A stretch of 64,000 nucleotides of DNA from Gadus chalcogrammus (taxonomy: Eukaryota; Chordata; Actinopteri; Gadiformes; Gadidae), in assembly GCF_026213295.1 (NCBI RefSeq), contig NC_079427.1, forward strand, positions 32,429,200-32,493,199, written 5' to 3'. The first letter of the stretch is position 1. Each line of letters begins with the position of its first letter. The position numbers and the translations under genes were made by a program. Below are positions 37,666 through 51,546 of this stretch, piece by piece. The notes beneath the pieces were generated by a model. It saw only the letters and a program-made list of their open reading frames with translations. It searched no databases and had not been told where the DNA came from.

Positions 37666-38098
37666 ATAGAGATTTGAGGAGCACATGTTCAAGCAGGGTT
37701 GCGGGGCAACGGTTTTATTCGTGCAGCTCACGTGGAAAAGCTAAAACAAAAAGGCAAGGTGCAAAAAGGGGCCGTCTCCGGATCTGGTCCGACGGCGTCT
37801 CTATCGCTCCCGTCTGCTCCCACTCAGTCCTGTGGGGAAGTGTACTTAGTAGTACGGGTTGGTGCGTTCTCCCCCTACTGCGTCTCTCCAACTCGGCTGT
37901 CTGCCCCGTCTGGTGCGTGTCCGGTCCTTAAGGCCTCTGCCGTCTCCCTCCCCCAGGTTATCCCAATGCCTGTGATTGTCCGGGTGCGCTTGATGCGCGC
38001 TCCTGCGCAGCCGCGCTGAACGGCTTGTACCTCCCTCGTACTACCTGTCTGCGTAGAGGGCGCTGATCCCGGTGCTGGTGCGGTTCGACCCCCCCAGT
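37666..38098. other. GC-rich unassigned DNA left of the KDZ element
   Basis: Contains many CGTCTC/CTCCCGTCTG motifs and open but unrecognised frames. It ends with the 8-bp sequence CCCCCAGT (38091-38098), which is duplicated at the other side of the KDZ element. Confidence 0.4.
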
Positions 38099-38335
38099 GA
38101 GTAGGGTCCGACTGCGTCCTGCAAGACGGGGGCGTGTATTTTGAGGAGGCGTGTCTTGTAAGGAGGGCGTGTATTTAGTCGGCCCTGATTGGTCTGATTA
38201 ACGACGGCGTCTGGCGTCACACATGCCTCGTGCAGAGCCATAATCTATTCTATTTGACATTTGCGGATCTCTTCTCTTGTCGAACCTACTCCGGAGATGT
38301 AACGAACTGGTCAACAGCAGTTAGATAGCAGAAAG

Positions 38336-41300
38336 ATGATTGCCTCGATTGATTTGGTAAGTGGACTGCATTATCAGTCAGAGATCGTATACTGTCATTG
38401 TTCTTGGTGTAGTTCTACTTTAAATTTTCATGTACACTCACAGCGTAATAATGTGTCGTCAATCCAACCACAAATTGGCTGCGTTTTTGGGATGTCTCTG
38501 CTAACTTTTCCTTTATGTTGATATTGCTTAAGCTTAACGGTTGTTGCTTTTCATGTTACCTATTTAATTGTTAAGTACCGCGTTTGATGCCGTGTTGGTT
38601 TTGTCGCAATATACTCTCACTGGTTTGTATTGATTTGATTATCATCATTTCGCCGTGTTACCGATTTGAAGTTGTCATCCCATGGCTATGTGGTTAGCCG
38701 CTAACTAGTAGGAGCGGGAAAGGATCTGCACACTGCTTGCAAAGGACTTAATTAGATCAAAGATGCCTGAGGAAGATCTGTCTGTTTGTGTGAGCCATGT
38801 TACAGCATCTATGTCACACCTGCGCTTACATTGTATACACTTGCATTTATCTATAGGGTTGGTTTAGTTAATTACACATTGGATGCCTAAGAGCTGACTT
38901 AAACTGTAAATCTGGTTGAATTGTTTGTGCAGCAGAAATTACTTTTTGTCTTTTCAGATCCATCCAACTGTCTGCAAACATGAATCTCTGATGCAGCCAG
39001 TGCGGTTGGGAGATTCTTACGGGTGCCAAGTTTGCAGAAAATTTGGCGATTACCCAGCCATGGTTGCACATGTTCAAACACATGACAAAGCAGCCATATC
39101 TCACAATGGTAATTGAAAGTTTAATGCATGTCACTAATGTTTATATTATCTATGTTCTTTATGCTTTTATCAAACTCATAACATATCAATTAGCTTGTGA
39201 TGTATTGAACAAGGAATACTAACAGTTAATATTTTCTAATTTACTTTTCTGTTCCTTTTTGGAAGGCTACAAAATCTATAGGTGCCAACACAACTGTGCC
39301 AACACAAGATCTCCACACTACCACTGTGTGTGCTCAACCATTACTGGCAGCAAAACTTCATGCATAAAGCACCTGCAGACCTGCCCTGGCATGAGGGCAC
39401 CACCTCCATCTCAAGGCCTCAGCACGCCGAGCCCAATGCCAGCCACGCACCCGCCACCTCCATCTCAAGGCCTCAGCACGCCGAGCCCAATGCCAGCCAC
39501 GCACCCGCCACCTCCATCTCAAGGCCTCAGCACGCCGAGCCCAATGCCAGCCACGCACCCGCCACCTCCATCTCAAGGCCTCAGCACGCCGAGCCCAATG
39601 CCAGTCACGCACCCGCCACCTCCATCTCAAGGCCTCAGCACGCCGAGCCCAATGCCAGCCACGCACCCGCCACCTCCATCTCAAGGCCTCAGGACGCCGA
39701 GCCCAATGCCAGCCACGCAGCCGCCACCTCCATCTCAAGGCCTCAGCACGCAGAGCCCAATGCCAGCCACGCACCCGCCACCTCCATCTCAAGGCCTCAG
39801 CACGCCGAGCCCAATGCCAGCCACGCACCCGCCACCTCCATCTCAAGGCCTCAGCACACCGAGCCCAATGCCAGCCACGCACCCGCCACCTCCATCCAAA
39901 ATAAAACGTGTGCCGAGGACCAATTGTTGCTTTTGCAACTTAGTTCTGAACAAGAAGAACATCAAACTGCACATAAGAAGGCGGCACTCCTCTAGGGCAC
40001 CTGACATAAATCAGGAAAGGCATCTTGCCTCTGTGTGTGTGGACCACCTGAAAGGAATTTTTGTGGTAAGGAGAAGCTTCACTGGACCAGCGAACCCAGT
40101 CCATGTACAAAGATGCACATGGGGAGTGGAGCATCGTGTGGTCTGTGAATTGGAGGAGTGCAAAAGGGCGTTGCAGTTTGCAGCGAGAAGTGGGATTGCA
40201 GGTTTCCAGTGCGTCCATTTAAAATCACGTCACGTACTGCCCAGTGTCAAAGTCCAACGACACGGTTCTGGAGGAAAATGTGCTAAATGACATGGTGGGG
40301 AAAAAATGGTTTTCCTCCAGCACGAAGAGAACCTGTCTGGAGAGACAAGCTGTAGCTCGTGCTTCCTCATCCCCTCTGAGCACAGTTGTGCAAATGGACA
40401 ATGACCGTAAAATATACCTGTCCGTCCATGAGCCGAGAACAACTTACTTCTCCAGGTTGGGCAGAGTCTTGGTATGCTATGACCCACATAAAAACACGTG
40501 GCACTGCCCATGTTCCACACCCAGGATGCCATGCCCGCACAAGGCAATTGGTAAGTGGCACTTAAACCAAAGTCATCCAAGCCTTTTCCAGAGAATTCGG
40601 AGCACAGACCAAGACGCAGCCATACACACAGACATTGGCCCTGCACCAGAGGGCAACAGCTGTCCTACAGAGGAAAAGGCATTGCTCAGGCAGGTGAAAT
40701 ACCTGCTCACAGAAAAAAAAAAATCCACAATGTCTTAAATATTAATGGTCCATTGTCAGTGACTGCATGCTATTTTAGTGTGGAATCTTTTCTGATGTTT
40801 CAGATGTAGCCACATTCCACAGAGTGTGGTGTCTGTGGTAATCTGTACAGATACCAGGAATGGAGTGAGGGGCTCCACAACTTCAACGACCACGTTATTC
40901 TGTCGCTCCATCTCTGCATCTTGCTGCGGCAGTCTTTACAAGTGAGTTTTGTCGTTTGTAAACCAACAATGTATATCTAGGGATTAATTGTATTCCAAGA
41001 TGTTGGTTAATATTGTCATAACTGTGATTGTCACACAAACCTTTTCCTTGTCTGTCAGGCTGATTGTTAGATTTTGCTATTTGTCTCCATCACAGTGGCT
41101 GATACATACACCCACTGGACATCTTAATCCTGTGTGTGACCCCAAATGTCATGTCACACAATGTTTTTTTCAATGTTTCAGAATCACACTGCGGTTGGCA
41201 GGCAGCTGGACATTTTGGAGGCAACCCACCAAACCAAGTATGCCAGCCACGACTCCATTTTACACGGCTATTTACACTTCGAAGCCCTGTCATCCCACGA

Positions 41301-42791
41301 TCACAACTTTTCATGTGTAAATTGTGGGGACCACCCAGCTGTCGTTGTGATGGACTTACACAAGAAGGGTGTTTTCAAAATGGCAGGTATGTGTTGGTTT
41401 TCTACTTCACGCAATGTAAATTCCCAATTCTGTTCTTTTTATGAGAAAGGGATGTGTTCCAGTGAGTGACATCAAAGATCCACCACCTGATTTTAATGGA
41501 CGTGTCAACATAGAAGATTTCTGGAGTTCGGGCAGTGAGGAAATTGTCTGCCGTGGCTTTTTGAAAAGTAAGCCAGGAGTGTGCAATTCCATTTATTTCC
41601 AACTGTTGAACGTTAATATGTCAGTTATTGAGTAAAGGCATGCATTCACTTTAATGTCCTCAATTAGGCAACAGTAACAATCCATGCGGTGTAAAGCCAT
41701 CATATTTGAACTGGGCCCCATGGATTGGTCCACGAACAAGGGCCAGTGATGTTGTGCTGAACACAGAGTACACAAAAGTGAAGCCGACAAAGCCTACCGA
41801 CCAAGCAACCCTAGATTTGGCAGAGGATCACTTGGTGGACCAATTGATGAAATTGAAGGTGATTCCTCCGTTCATGTGATCTTAAGATCTACAGTACACT
41901 ATATACACACATGTATGCCTTGTATGTTTTGGATATCTATCAATTTAACTTGATGAAGTTACTTGTCCACACATATCAGAATGGAGAAGAGGGCAGCGGA
42001 AACTCATCCTCATGTCAATTACTGGCCTTTTTCAGGCTGCTGACTTGTGGAATTTGGTGAAGGGCTGTGGCTTGGATGCGACCGGATCAAAAATGGACCT
42101 CCTGCTCCGCCTGAGGGAGGAGATGAAGACACGGAGCATGTATGATAAAGTATTTGAAAAGGTTTGGGGAGCATCTGGTAAGTTGCACTTACTTTTAGAG
42201 AAAAAGGGTTATTTATAATGTGTGTAGTTGTACATTATTATGCTATTCCACTGCTATAACACTGACCTTTTCTGTAACGTATTTGCCAGGTGGTTGGGCG
42301 GTCATCATGTGCCCCTGTGGAATTGTGAACGCAGTTAAATTCAACCTCCGAGCCGAAAGTCCACGGGACTATGCAGACATGCTCCTTTCCTTCAGGCACT
42401 TCCCCAATGTTGTATGATTTTGCCAGGGGGCTTGTGGCACACACAAACCTAAGGGAACCTGGAGACCTTCCATTCCAACCGAACGAAGGGAGAGTAGCCG
42501 CAGCGACCCCTGATAATATCTCCGCTGCCAAGAAAGGGGAGATAAAGATCAATTTCCCTTGGCTGATCCAGCAGAAGGTCCCCGCTGATGCTGGTGGTCA
42601 TCCGGCCACTGGTTGCGCAGAGCACTACGCGTTATACGACACGTTCCACCAGCAGAACACCAAGGATGACCGGGACGCCCTGCGCCTCATCAAGCTGGTG
42701 CCTGAGCTGTGTGGCTGGGTCAATTCGCAGGTGGCAGAGCAGCTGTTTGCGGACATGAAAAAGAACAACTATTTCATGAATATGATCTCGG
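38336..42791 (+). pseudogene. KDZ-type transposase part (zinc fingers, SWIM, transposase core, SAP)
   Basis: Exons with GT..AG borders: 38336-38356, 38958-39108, 39266 to about 40736, 40810-40941, 41182-41386, 41463-41567, 41668-41858, 42036-42177, 42290 onward. Order of domains: a C2H2-like finger (CQVCRKFGDYPAMVAHVQTH); a Cys/His-rich block; nine 18-aa Pro-rich repeats; another finger (CCFCNLVLNKKNIKLHIRRR); SWIM-like CPCSTPRMPCPHKAIGKWH (near 40505-40560); CGVCGNLYRYQEWSEGLHNF and NDHVIL; NHTAVGRQLD; VVVMDLHKKG; SAP-like DLWNLVKGCGLDATGSKMD; GGWAVIMCPCGIVNAVKFNL; YDFARGL; SAEHYAL-like AEHYALYDTFHQQNTKDDRD; PELCGWVNSQVAEQLF and NNYF. The Asp residues in MDLH and YDFA and the Glu in PEL or QVAEQLF are candidate DDE residues. 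Frameshifts lie near 40225, at the A-run near 40720 and at 42413. A hAT insertion cuts the gene at 42792. Confidence 0.88.
39400..39893 (+). repeat. 54-bp coding minisatellite (nine 18-aa repeats)
   Basis: Nine near-identical 54-bp units encode PPPPSQGLSTPSPMPATH in the transposase-gene exon. Since 54 is divisible by three, other frames on both strands are also open across it; those are not genes. Unit changes are few (e.g. V for A, R for S, Q for H). Confidence 0.97.
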
Positions 42792-43385
42792 CAGTGGAGG
42801 CTTCTCCATTGAGGAGAGGGAGGAAGATCCTCCCTAACATTGTTGAGAATAAAAAATGTAGATGCCCAGACTATTGTAATGAATTAATGCCCTTAAATAT
42901 GACTACTTTATTGCCTTTGAATATATAATGTTCGTTTCCCTGGGTAAAGGGACATTAGCACCCCCTATCGCTTATTGACAATTACTTCAGGGAGGAAGGT
43001 CCTCCGTCGCCCTCCGTTGACTCCCATTCATTTCCCCGAAAGTACTGGCGGCCGGTGGATAACATGGGTTTCAATGGGAGAGAGGAGGAAAGTCCTCCTC
43101 TGAGTGGGTGGGACCTTAAGGGGTCTGATTCGCGCAAAAATCTATCCGTCTGCCTGTGAACCAATAAGCAGGATCCCTGGATGTTGAGCAGCGTTGCCAG
43201 ATTGGTCAGATTTCCCACCCAATTGGGCTACTTTTAACCATGTTAGGCTGGAAAAATTATCATTCGGCGGGAAATCTGCCCAATCTGGCAACGCTGTCGA
43301 TAACAAACCCGGTCTGCATTGCCGCGGTGCTCAGTCAGAGACGCAGAGCAAGTGAAATCTGCGATAGCGAGATCCTAAATGTACA

Positions 43386-43722
43386 ATGGAAACATTGGAA
43401 ACGGAGGACATTGTTAACGTCTTATTAAAAAAAGCATTCAATTCATTGAGTTACAGTGCTAAGTTAGCGACCAAAGAAAGAGGTAGACCACTTCCCAAAA
43501 TCAAGGTGACCAGAAGTAATGGCAACGTCATTGTTGTGAGTGCTACATGGTTTGCTAGGTACGCATGGCTTACTGGTAGCATTACAAGCAATCGACTTTA
43601 TTGCTGGCCCTGTTTGCTTATGAATAATAGCAAATCTCCAACGTGGGCTGTTCATGGTTTCACTGATGTGGAAAATCTTGATAGGGCAACCAAACGCCAC
43701 GACAAGTGTCAAGATCACGTTG
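43386..43722 (+). pseudogene. hAT transposase N-terminal exon (TTF-type zinc finger)
   Basis: Open from ATG 43386 to a donor at 43723 (GTTG|GTGAGC). The N terminus (METLETEDIVNVLLKKAF) is followed by AWLTGSITSNRLYCWPCLLM, then WAVHGFTDVENLDRATKRHD and KCQDHV. This is the TTF/hAT finger (W-L-x-G ... Y-C-x2-C-L-L ... G-F ... H-x2-S/C-x2-H) that starts ZMYM/hAT-family transposases. The remaining exons with the catalytic domain are not present before the KDZ exons resume. The donor site sits inside a perfect 20-bp-arm hairpin. A truncated, presumably inactive gene. Confidence 0.85.
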
Positions 43723-43747
43723 GTGAGCACCAACGTGATCTTGACAC
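43706..43747. repeat. Perfect hairpin, 20-bp arms, 2-nt loop
   Basis: Arms 43706-43725 and 43728-43747 (GTGTCAAGATCACGTTGGTG and its exact complement) around AG. It spans the splice donor of the hAT exon. Confidence 0.97.
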
Positions 43748-43974
43748 CCGTCGAGATCTAGGCCCAATGATAGGCCCAGATTTTTTTATTTACTTTTACA
43801 AATCAATAGTAGGCCTGATTTGACTAATATGCTTTGCATCCTTTCCTTCTCAAATTACAGTGATGCCACTGGTGGCTTTGTATAAATTGTATTCACATAA
43901 CTCCCTCCCTGCTATTTTGTAGTTCACCAAAACACCTTGAAACAACTTGAGTCTCACATTCTTATGCCACCATA

Positions 43975-44066
43975 CACCACCTCCAGCGCCCGCTCCAGCG
44001 CCTGCATCGCCGCCTCAAGCGCCCGCTCCAGCGCCCGCATCAGCGCCCGCTCCAGCGCCACCCTGT
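43975..44066 (+). repeat. 12-bp GC-rich repeat encoding a Pro/Ala tract
   Basis: Repeated CCAGCGCCCGCT-type units; in one frame they encode PAPAPAPASPPQAPAPAPAS. They lie in the exon just upstream of the protease part. Confidence 0.85.
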
Positions 44067-44538
44067 GCTGACCATTGCTACGCCATCCCTGGTAAATCCC
44101 CAGTCTCATAATCGCAGAACATGTATTACATAATTGTGTGTGATCTTTGACAAGTGTTCATGTCTCTTGTCACAGCTTGTGGGCCACACTGTGCTGCCGA
44201 GACCAATTTGACAACTATCAGGCCCTGCAGACGAGACTGGACACAAGGAGGACATCATCCTGTCCAAGAGGAATTGGTACAAGGATGTATAGTTTGCTGA
44301 ATGTTCAGTTTGTTTCACAGAAAACGCAGTGAAAGCATTGTTTCTACTCTGCTTTTTGTCAATTTTAGATGAACTACGTCCTGGATGAGCGTCGTCCCAG
44401 CAACGAGCTGCTAGTTAAAGACGGGCCAACCTGTTTAATACGGGAAAATGTTTTAACGCTTGGCAAAAACAAGCACATGGACTCTATGGTGGGTGACATA
44501 TTGGTGTAAAAGTTACAGACTGACTAGCTGCCTGTAAG

Positions 44539-44629
44539 CAGGGTTTCTACGCGTCCTGGAAAACCTGGACATTTAGAGATTTGTTTTCCAGTCCTGGAAA
44601 ATGGTTTTTGAAAAAGAGTGGGAACCCTG
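44539..44629. mobile_element. 91-bp hAT-like MITE in a KDZ intron
   Basis: Starts CAGGGTTTC and ends GGGAACCCTG; CTGTAAG is duplicated on both sides (44532-44538, 44630-44636; 7 bp seen). It contains two TCCTGGAAAA motifs. Lies in the intron between 44489 and 44737. Confidence 0.7.
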
Positions 44630-45384
44630 CTGTAAGTATTTCTTTTTTAAAGGTACAACATCTCTGGCCCGCCGAGTGTCATTGTACTTGTAAATGAAAA
44701 TTAAAGCTTTCTATGGTGATTAACTTGTCTATTCTAGGTGGGAAACGCTTGTTTGCACTTGGTCAAGGAGATGGCCGAACATCAAGTATGTACTGTTCTT
44801 TCTCTTTGTGTATACTTTGTGTAACTTGGCTATTTGTGTGTAGCGTAACAGTAAGGAAGTACCACGGCTTCTCTGTCTGTAGGGAAAAGATGTATTTCTT
44901 CTTGACCTCCACATCCCCCCAACATGGCTCCCAATCGCCAAATTCAGATCATCTGCGCAGCTTTCCAGTAAGAACCCACAGACATAGATCAAAGTTTACG
45001 CTGTTACTTTCGATTTCAAAATGAAAACTCTATCTCCGACTTTAAGGTTGACATCACCACCATGGATGCAGTGATTGTCCCACTGTGGACACTAGGGCAT
45101 TTTCTGCTTAGTGTAAGTAGTGGTTGCATTCAGACTTTATCAACACTATGCAGCTGTTACTGAGGGGAGGGATTAGCAATTTCTTCAATTGTTACTGTAT
45201 TTGAAATATGTATGCATTAAAACAACTCAATAATAAGCCTCTGATTTAGGTAATGAAGCCTCGCCAAAAGAGGCTGATTTTCCTCGATTCATTTTATGCA
45301 CTGCGGGAAGAAGGCTTTGGTCACAAGGCATATAGGAACAGTCTCAGGTTACAATATGATGTGTCCTTTGGCAGTCACATTCCC

Positions 45385-45840
45385 CTGACTTGCCTAGTTT
45401 ATTTCAATTCATTTTGTAAGGTGGTCATGTATTGCTGACCTGCTTACATTAATTCAACTACTATGGCAGTCACGTTCTCTTGCCTTGCCAATGTTAAAGC
45501 AGCTACCACTGTATGCAGTCACGTTCCCCTGACTTGCCAAAGTTAAAGTCGTTACTAGGCAATCACGTTCCCCTGATTTGCCTAGTTTATTTCAATTAAT
45601 TTTGTAAGGTGGTCATGTATCCCTGACCTGCTTACATTAATTCAACTAATATGGTAGTCACGTTCTCTTGACTTGCCAATGTTAAAGCAGCTACCACTGT
45701 ATGCAGTCACGTTCCCCTGACTTGCCTAGTTTCCCACAGCTCATTTTGGAAGGTGGTCATGTTCCCCTGACTTGCCAAAGTTAAAGTTGTTACTAGGCAA
45801 TCACGTTCCCCTGATTTGCCTAGTTTCCTTTTATGTTTTG
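45385..45840 (+). repeat. Composite minisatellite in a KDZ intron
   Basis: CAGTCACGTTCCCCTGACTTGCC-like segments (each ~45-50 bp) are nested in a larger ~195-200-bp repeat marked by TTTGTAAGGTGGTCATGTAT (45414, 45604). No coding. Confidence 0.85.
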
Positions 45841-46559
45841 CATCTTTCTCACTTTGCTGTCTAACCTGACAACTGTACAATGCTTGTCATCAAATTTGTA
45901 TTAGGGTTGTTGCGCAACAATTGATGCCTGGCACCTGGGCCGAGGAGACTGGCTTGGACATTGAGGTAATAATTGCTGAGATAACAAGCACATCAGGAAA
46001 ATGTGTGTAGGGCTATGACTGTTCATCTTACAACCTGTTTTATGGCACAGGGTGTTCCACAACAACTAATATGGCATCGACTGTGGAGTCTTTATGGTCA
46101 TGGTGAGTTACCATGCTCCATTCATTTGCTTTATCATACCTTTTTTAACACACGGCATTTTATTTTCTAATGTTATAATGGCCGAATTTTTTTCTAAGAT
46201 GACTATAAACTAGTCTTAACTGCCTAAGCATGCCAATTGCTGGTAAAATCACACCCTACCTATGATCACAACCCAACATTATTACATTCTATGTTCTTCA
46301 GTACTCCTGGTACATTACCATGGACGCGCACTTCGATTTCAACGTTGTAAGTACTATCTGTGTGCTAGCGTCAGTATTTAGAGCAGCATCATTATGGTTA
46401 TGTGGTAAACTTCATTTTAATGTTCCTCTTCAGTTGGATATGCCTCATCTCAGGAGGTGGTGGTGCAAGCTCCTTTTGGACAACTACGGGATTGAAGGGT
46501 ATGGATCTTAACCTACAAATGCAAAATAAATACATTTTTCATGTTGGCTTGGCAACCCA

Positions 46560-46640
46560 GTGTGTGTGTGTGTGTGTGTGTGGTGGTGTGTTTTTTTTTC
46601 TTTGTCTTTCTTTCTGTCTTTCTTTCCCTTTCTTTCTACT
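46560..46640 (+). repeat. (GT)n and pyrimidine tract before a KDZ exon
   Basis: GT run 46560-46582, then a T/C-rich stretch ending CTACTGCAG at 46644. The latter is the polypyrimidine tract and acceptor of the exon at 46645. Confidence 0.85.
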
Positions 46641-46958
46641 GCAGATGTGGCAAAGATTCTGTCATTTCACCCAAGAAGGACACCAGATGGTGAATGGACT
46701 CCTGGCACCGGTGTGTTCCGGGTAACACGGAAGCGGAAGGTTTTGACCAAGGTAAGAAGTTATGTTTCTATATACACCTATTGCTGTAATATTACTTTAT
46801 ATACACATCTTTTGCAGCTATTACAGCTGGACCTCATCTCTCCGACAAGTGTAGGACGTGTGTGTTGTACATGTCTGTATCAGTATGTTAATGTTTTACG
46901 CTGTGTGTGTTGAGTGAATGTGTCTGAGCGAGTGTAAATTTGTGTACCAGCATATTAA

Positions 46959-47082
<124 letters not shown>

Positions 47083-47174
47083 GCACCTACACCTTTCAAA
47101 AAACGCTGGCCTGACGACCAGGAGGATATAATGACTAAAAAGTAATCATTCCTGTTTATAATCTATATTTTCTC

Positions 47175-47180
47175 AATAAA
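47175..47180 (+). terminator. AATAAA polyadenylation signal of the KDZ gene
   Basis: Lies about 30 bp after the terminal TAA (47142-47144), followed by an A-run at 47189-47200. Confidence 0.65.
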
Positions 47181-47279
47181 AGAGGTTTAAAAAAAAAAAA
47201 GAGTAAAAAGTGTCTCCCTCTCTCTCTGGGCCCCCGAAATATTGTAGAAGGGGCCCCTGCGAGATGTTTGGCTGCGCCC

Positions 47280-47280
<1 letters not shown>

Positions 47281-47356
<76 letters not shown>

Positions 47357-47363
47357 ACACACA

Positions 47364-47420
<57 letters not shown>
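47281..47420 (+). repeat. (CA)n microsatellite
   Basis: About 68 CA units with several ACCAC phase slips. It is inverted relative to the (GT)n array ~200 bp upstream. Confidence 0.98.
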
Positions 47421-47421
<1 letters not shown>

Positions 47422-47479
47422 CACCTGCTCTGCCTCTGGGTCCCAATTCTGGGGGCCCTCTTCTCCGTCCCCTTAATTT

Positions 47480-48100
47480 TGTACTTATTTTTTGTGTTAA
47501 CTTATACCTGCCAATGCCTCTTGTGTTTCCCATTTTTAATAATAATTTTATCCCTTAATGTTATTGCACATATTTTGTATTTACTTTTTATTTACTTTAA
47601 ATGCTTTGTGTAATGACCTTCCCTTTCTCTATAATAAAAAAATGTAGCCTACCCTTATGGCTTGAGTCATGTTTCACCTTACTAAGAATTCCCTATCGTA
47701 TGCATAAGTATTGTCTGTAAACAATACAAGTGGACTAGGGGCGAAAATGTACAATTCTAAGGCTTGTATCCTTTAAGTAACTTTACTTTGTACCTCTGTA
47801 AAGCCAAGTATATGCATTTGACATCATAGTTATCAGTAAATGCAATTCGGTTTCTCTTCATTACTCTTTGTTCAGCCTGACATTTTCAGAGTAAATTCCA
47901 ATCAATATTTTTGTGAATATTAAGAGCCAGAATTTAAATGACACCGCCCATGAGCAAAATATTACACTAACTTTTTAACTCCACTGTTACAGTAAATTGA
48001 CTCCCTCCCGTAGCCTACAAACACCAGGCAATATCTGGACTTACAGAAGTTAACTGAAATATTGAAACCCCATTTTGTGTAACCTGGTGTGGCAGGCTGT
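47480..48100. other. AT-rich 3' region of the KDZ element
   Basis: No coding frame or repeat recognised between the CA array and the right subterminal region. Confidence 0.5.
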
Positions 48101-48239
48101 GTAGCTGTATGGCAAAGATAATTACTTTTGTAGGTTTTGACAAAACGGAACAGCTTCGTAACAGAAGAGTTAACGATGTTGTTGCTCAACAAGACAACTG
48201 CTCCCGTCTCTGTGCTACGTTGGAAAATTACTCCCCGAT

Positions 48240-48325
48240 CTCAGTAGGAAATCACAATCCTACGTATTACGTCATCACGCTGAGAGGAAATCACAATCCT
48301 ACGTATTACGTCATCACGCTGAGAT
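48240..48325 (+). repeat. Tandem duplication of a ~40-bp unit in the right subterminal region
   Basis: GAAATCACAATCCTACGTAT then TACGTCATCACGCTGAGA occurs twice (48247-48286, 48286-48325). CRE-like TACGTCA is present in both. Possible transposase or host factor sites (inference). Confidence 0.9.
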
Positions 48326-48431
48326 TGGTCAGTCGTATAGGCGTGTATTTCACACGAGGGGCATGTCTTTGTACACGGGGCGTGTCTTGGCAGGAGGACG
48401 CAGGACGCAGTCGGACCCTATTGCCCCCAGT

Positions 48432-51052
<2,621 letters not shown>

Positions 51053-51546
51053 CACTGCAAAAAAGGCCCTTCTGGAAATAAGCTTAATATTCCTAAATCT
51101 AGCCTAATGATCTTAAACATTTACTAAGTTAGAATTCTTAAAACTAGCAAAAAGGTCCAGCCACTGGAAAATCATAATGTGCCTTAAAACTAGATAAAAA
51201 GGCTAGAATTTGAGCAAACTGAGCTTACTTCAAGCAATGCAATCATATTTATTTAAGACAGTAACTTAAAATGAGAAAATTAGTCTCTTATTAGCTCACT
51301 ATTAGAAATGATATCTTGAAATAAGATGAATAATTAGCAAAAACATTCAACACATCTAGAAATAAGCAAAATTATCTTGTACTGAGCAAAACAATCTCCC
51401 AATGGGCTAAGAACAATTGACTAGGTTAGAATTCTAGCCACTGGTAAATCATAATGTGCCTTTAAACTACACAAGAAGGATAGAATTTGAGCAATTGAGA
51501 TATTGAGTCTCTTAATTAGACTTGACTATTAGAATTTCTATCTTGA
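51053..51546 (+). mobile_element. CACTGCAAAA-type MITE, left part
   Basis: Begins CACTGCAAAAAAGG and continues with the AT-rich TTCTTAAAACTAGCAAAAAGG and GCCACTGGAAAATCATAATG motifs of a very common fish hAT-like MITE (family recognised from memory). An internal duplication repeats the GTTAGAATTCT...AATTTGAGCAA stretch near 51130 and 51425. Split at ATCTTGA (51540-51546) by the next element; it resumes at 54878. Confidence 0.65.

Larger units (their letters stand above)
42792..43870 (+). mobile_element. Nested hAT-type element in the KDZ transposase gene
   Basis: Starts CAGTGGAGGCTTCTCC, a hAT-style terminus, immediately after the coding segment for NNYFMNMI. Subterminal GGAGGAA..TCCTCC motifs recur (42825, 43000, 43085). 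It contains the first exon of a hAT transposase. The right end is not certain: GATGCCACTG near 43862 is the best terminus candidate, and no matching 8-bp duplication is seen. The insertion may have been accompanied by loss of the following KDZ exon(s). Confidence 0.7.

Noticed and set aside
39282..39995. Long + and - frames across the 54-bp repeat
   Set aside because: The unit length is a multiple of three, so all these frames stay open; only the frame continuous with flanking zinc-finger sequence is credible.
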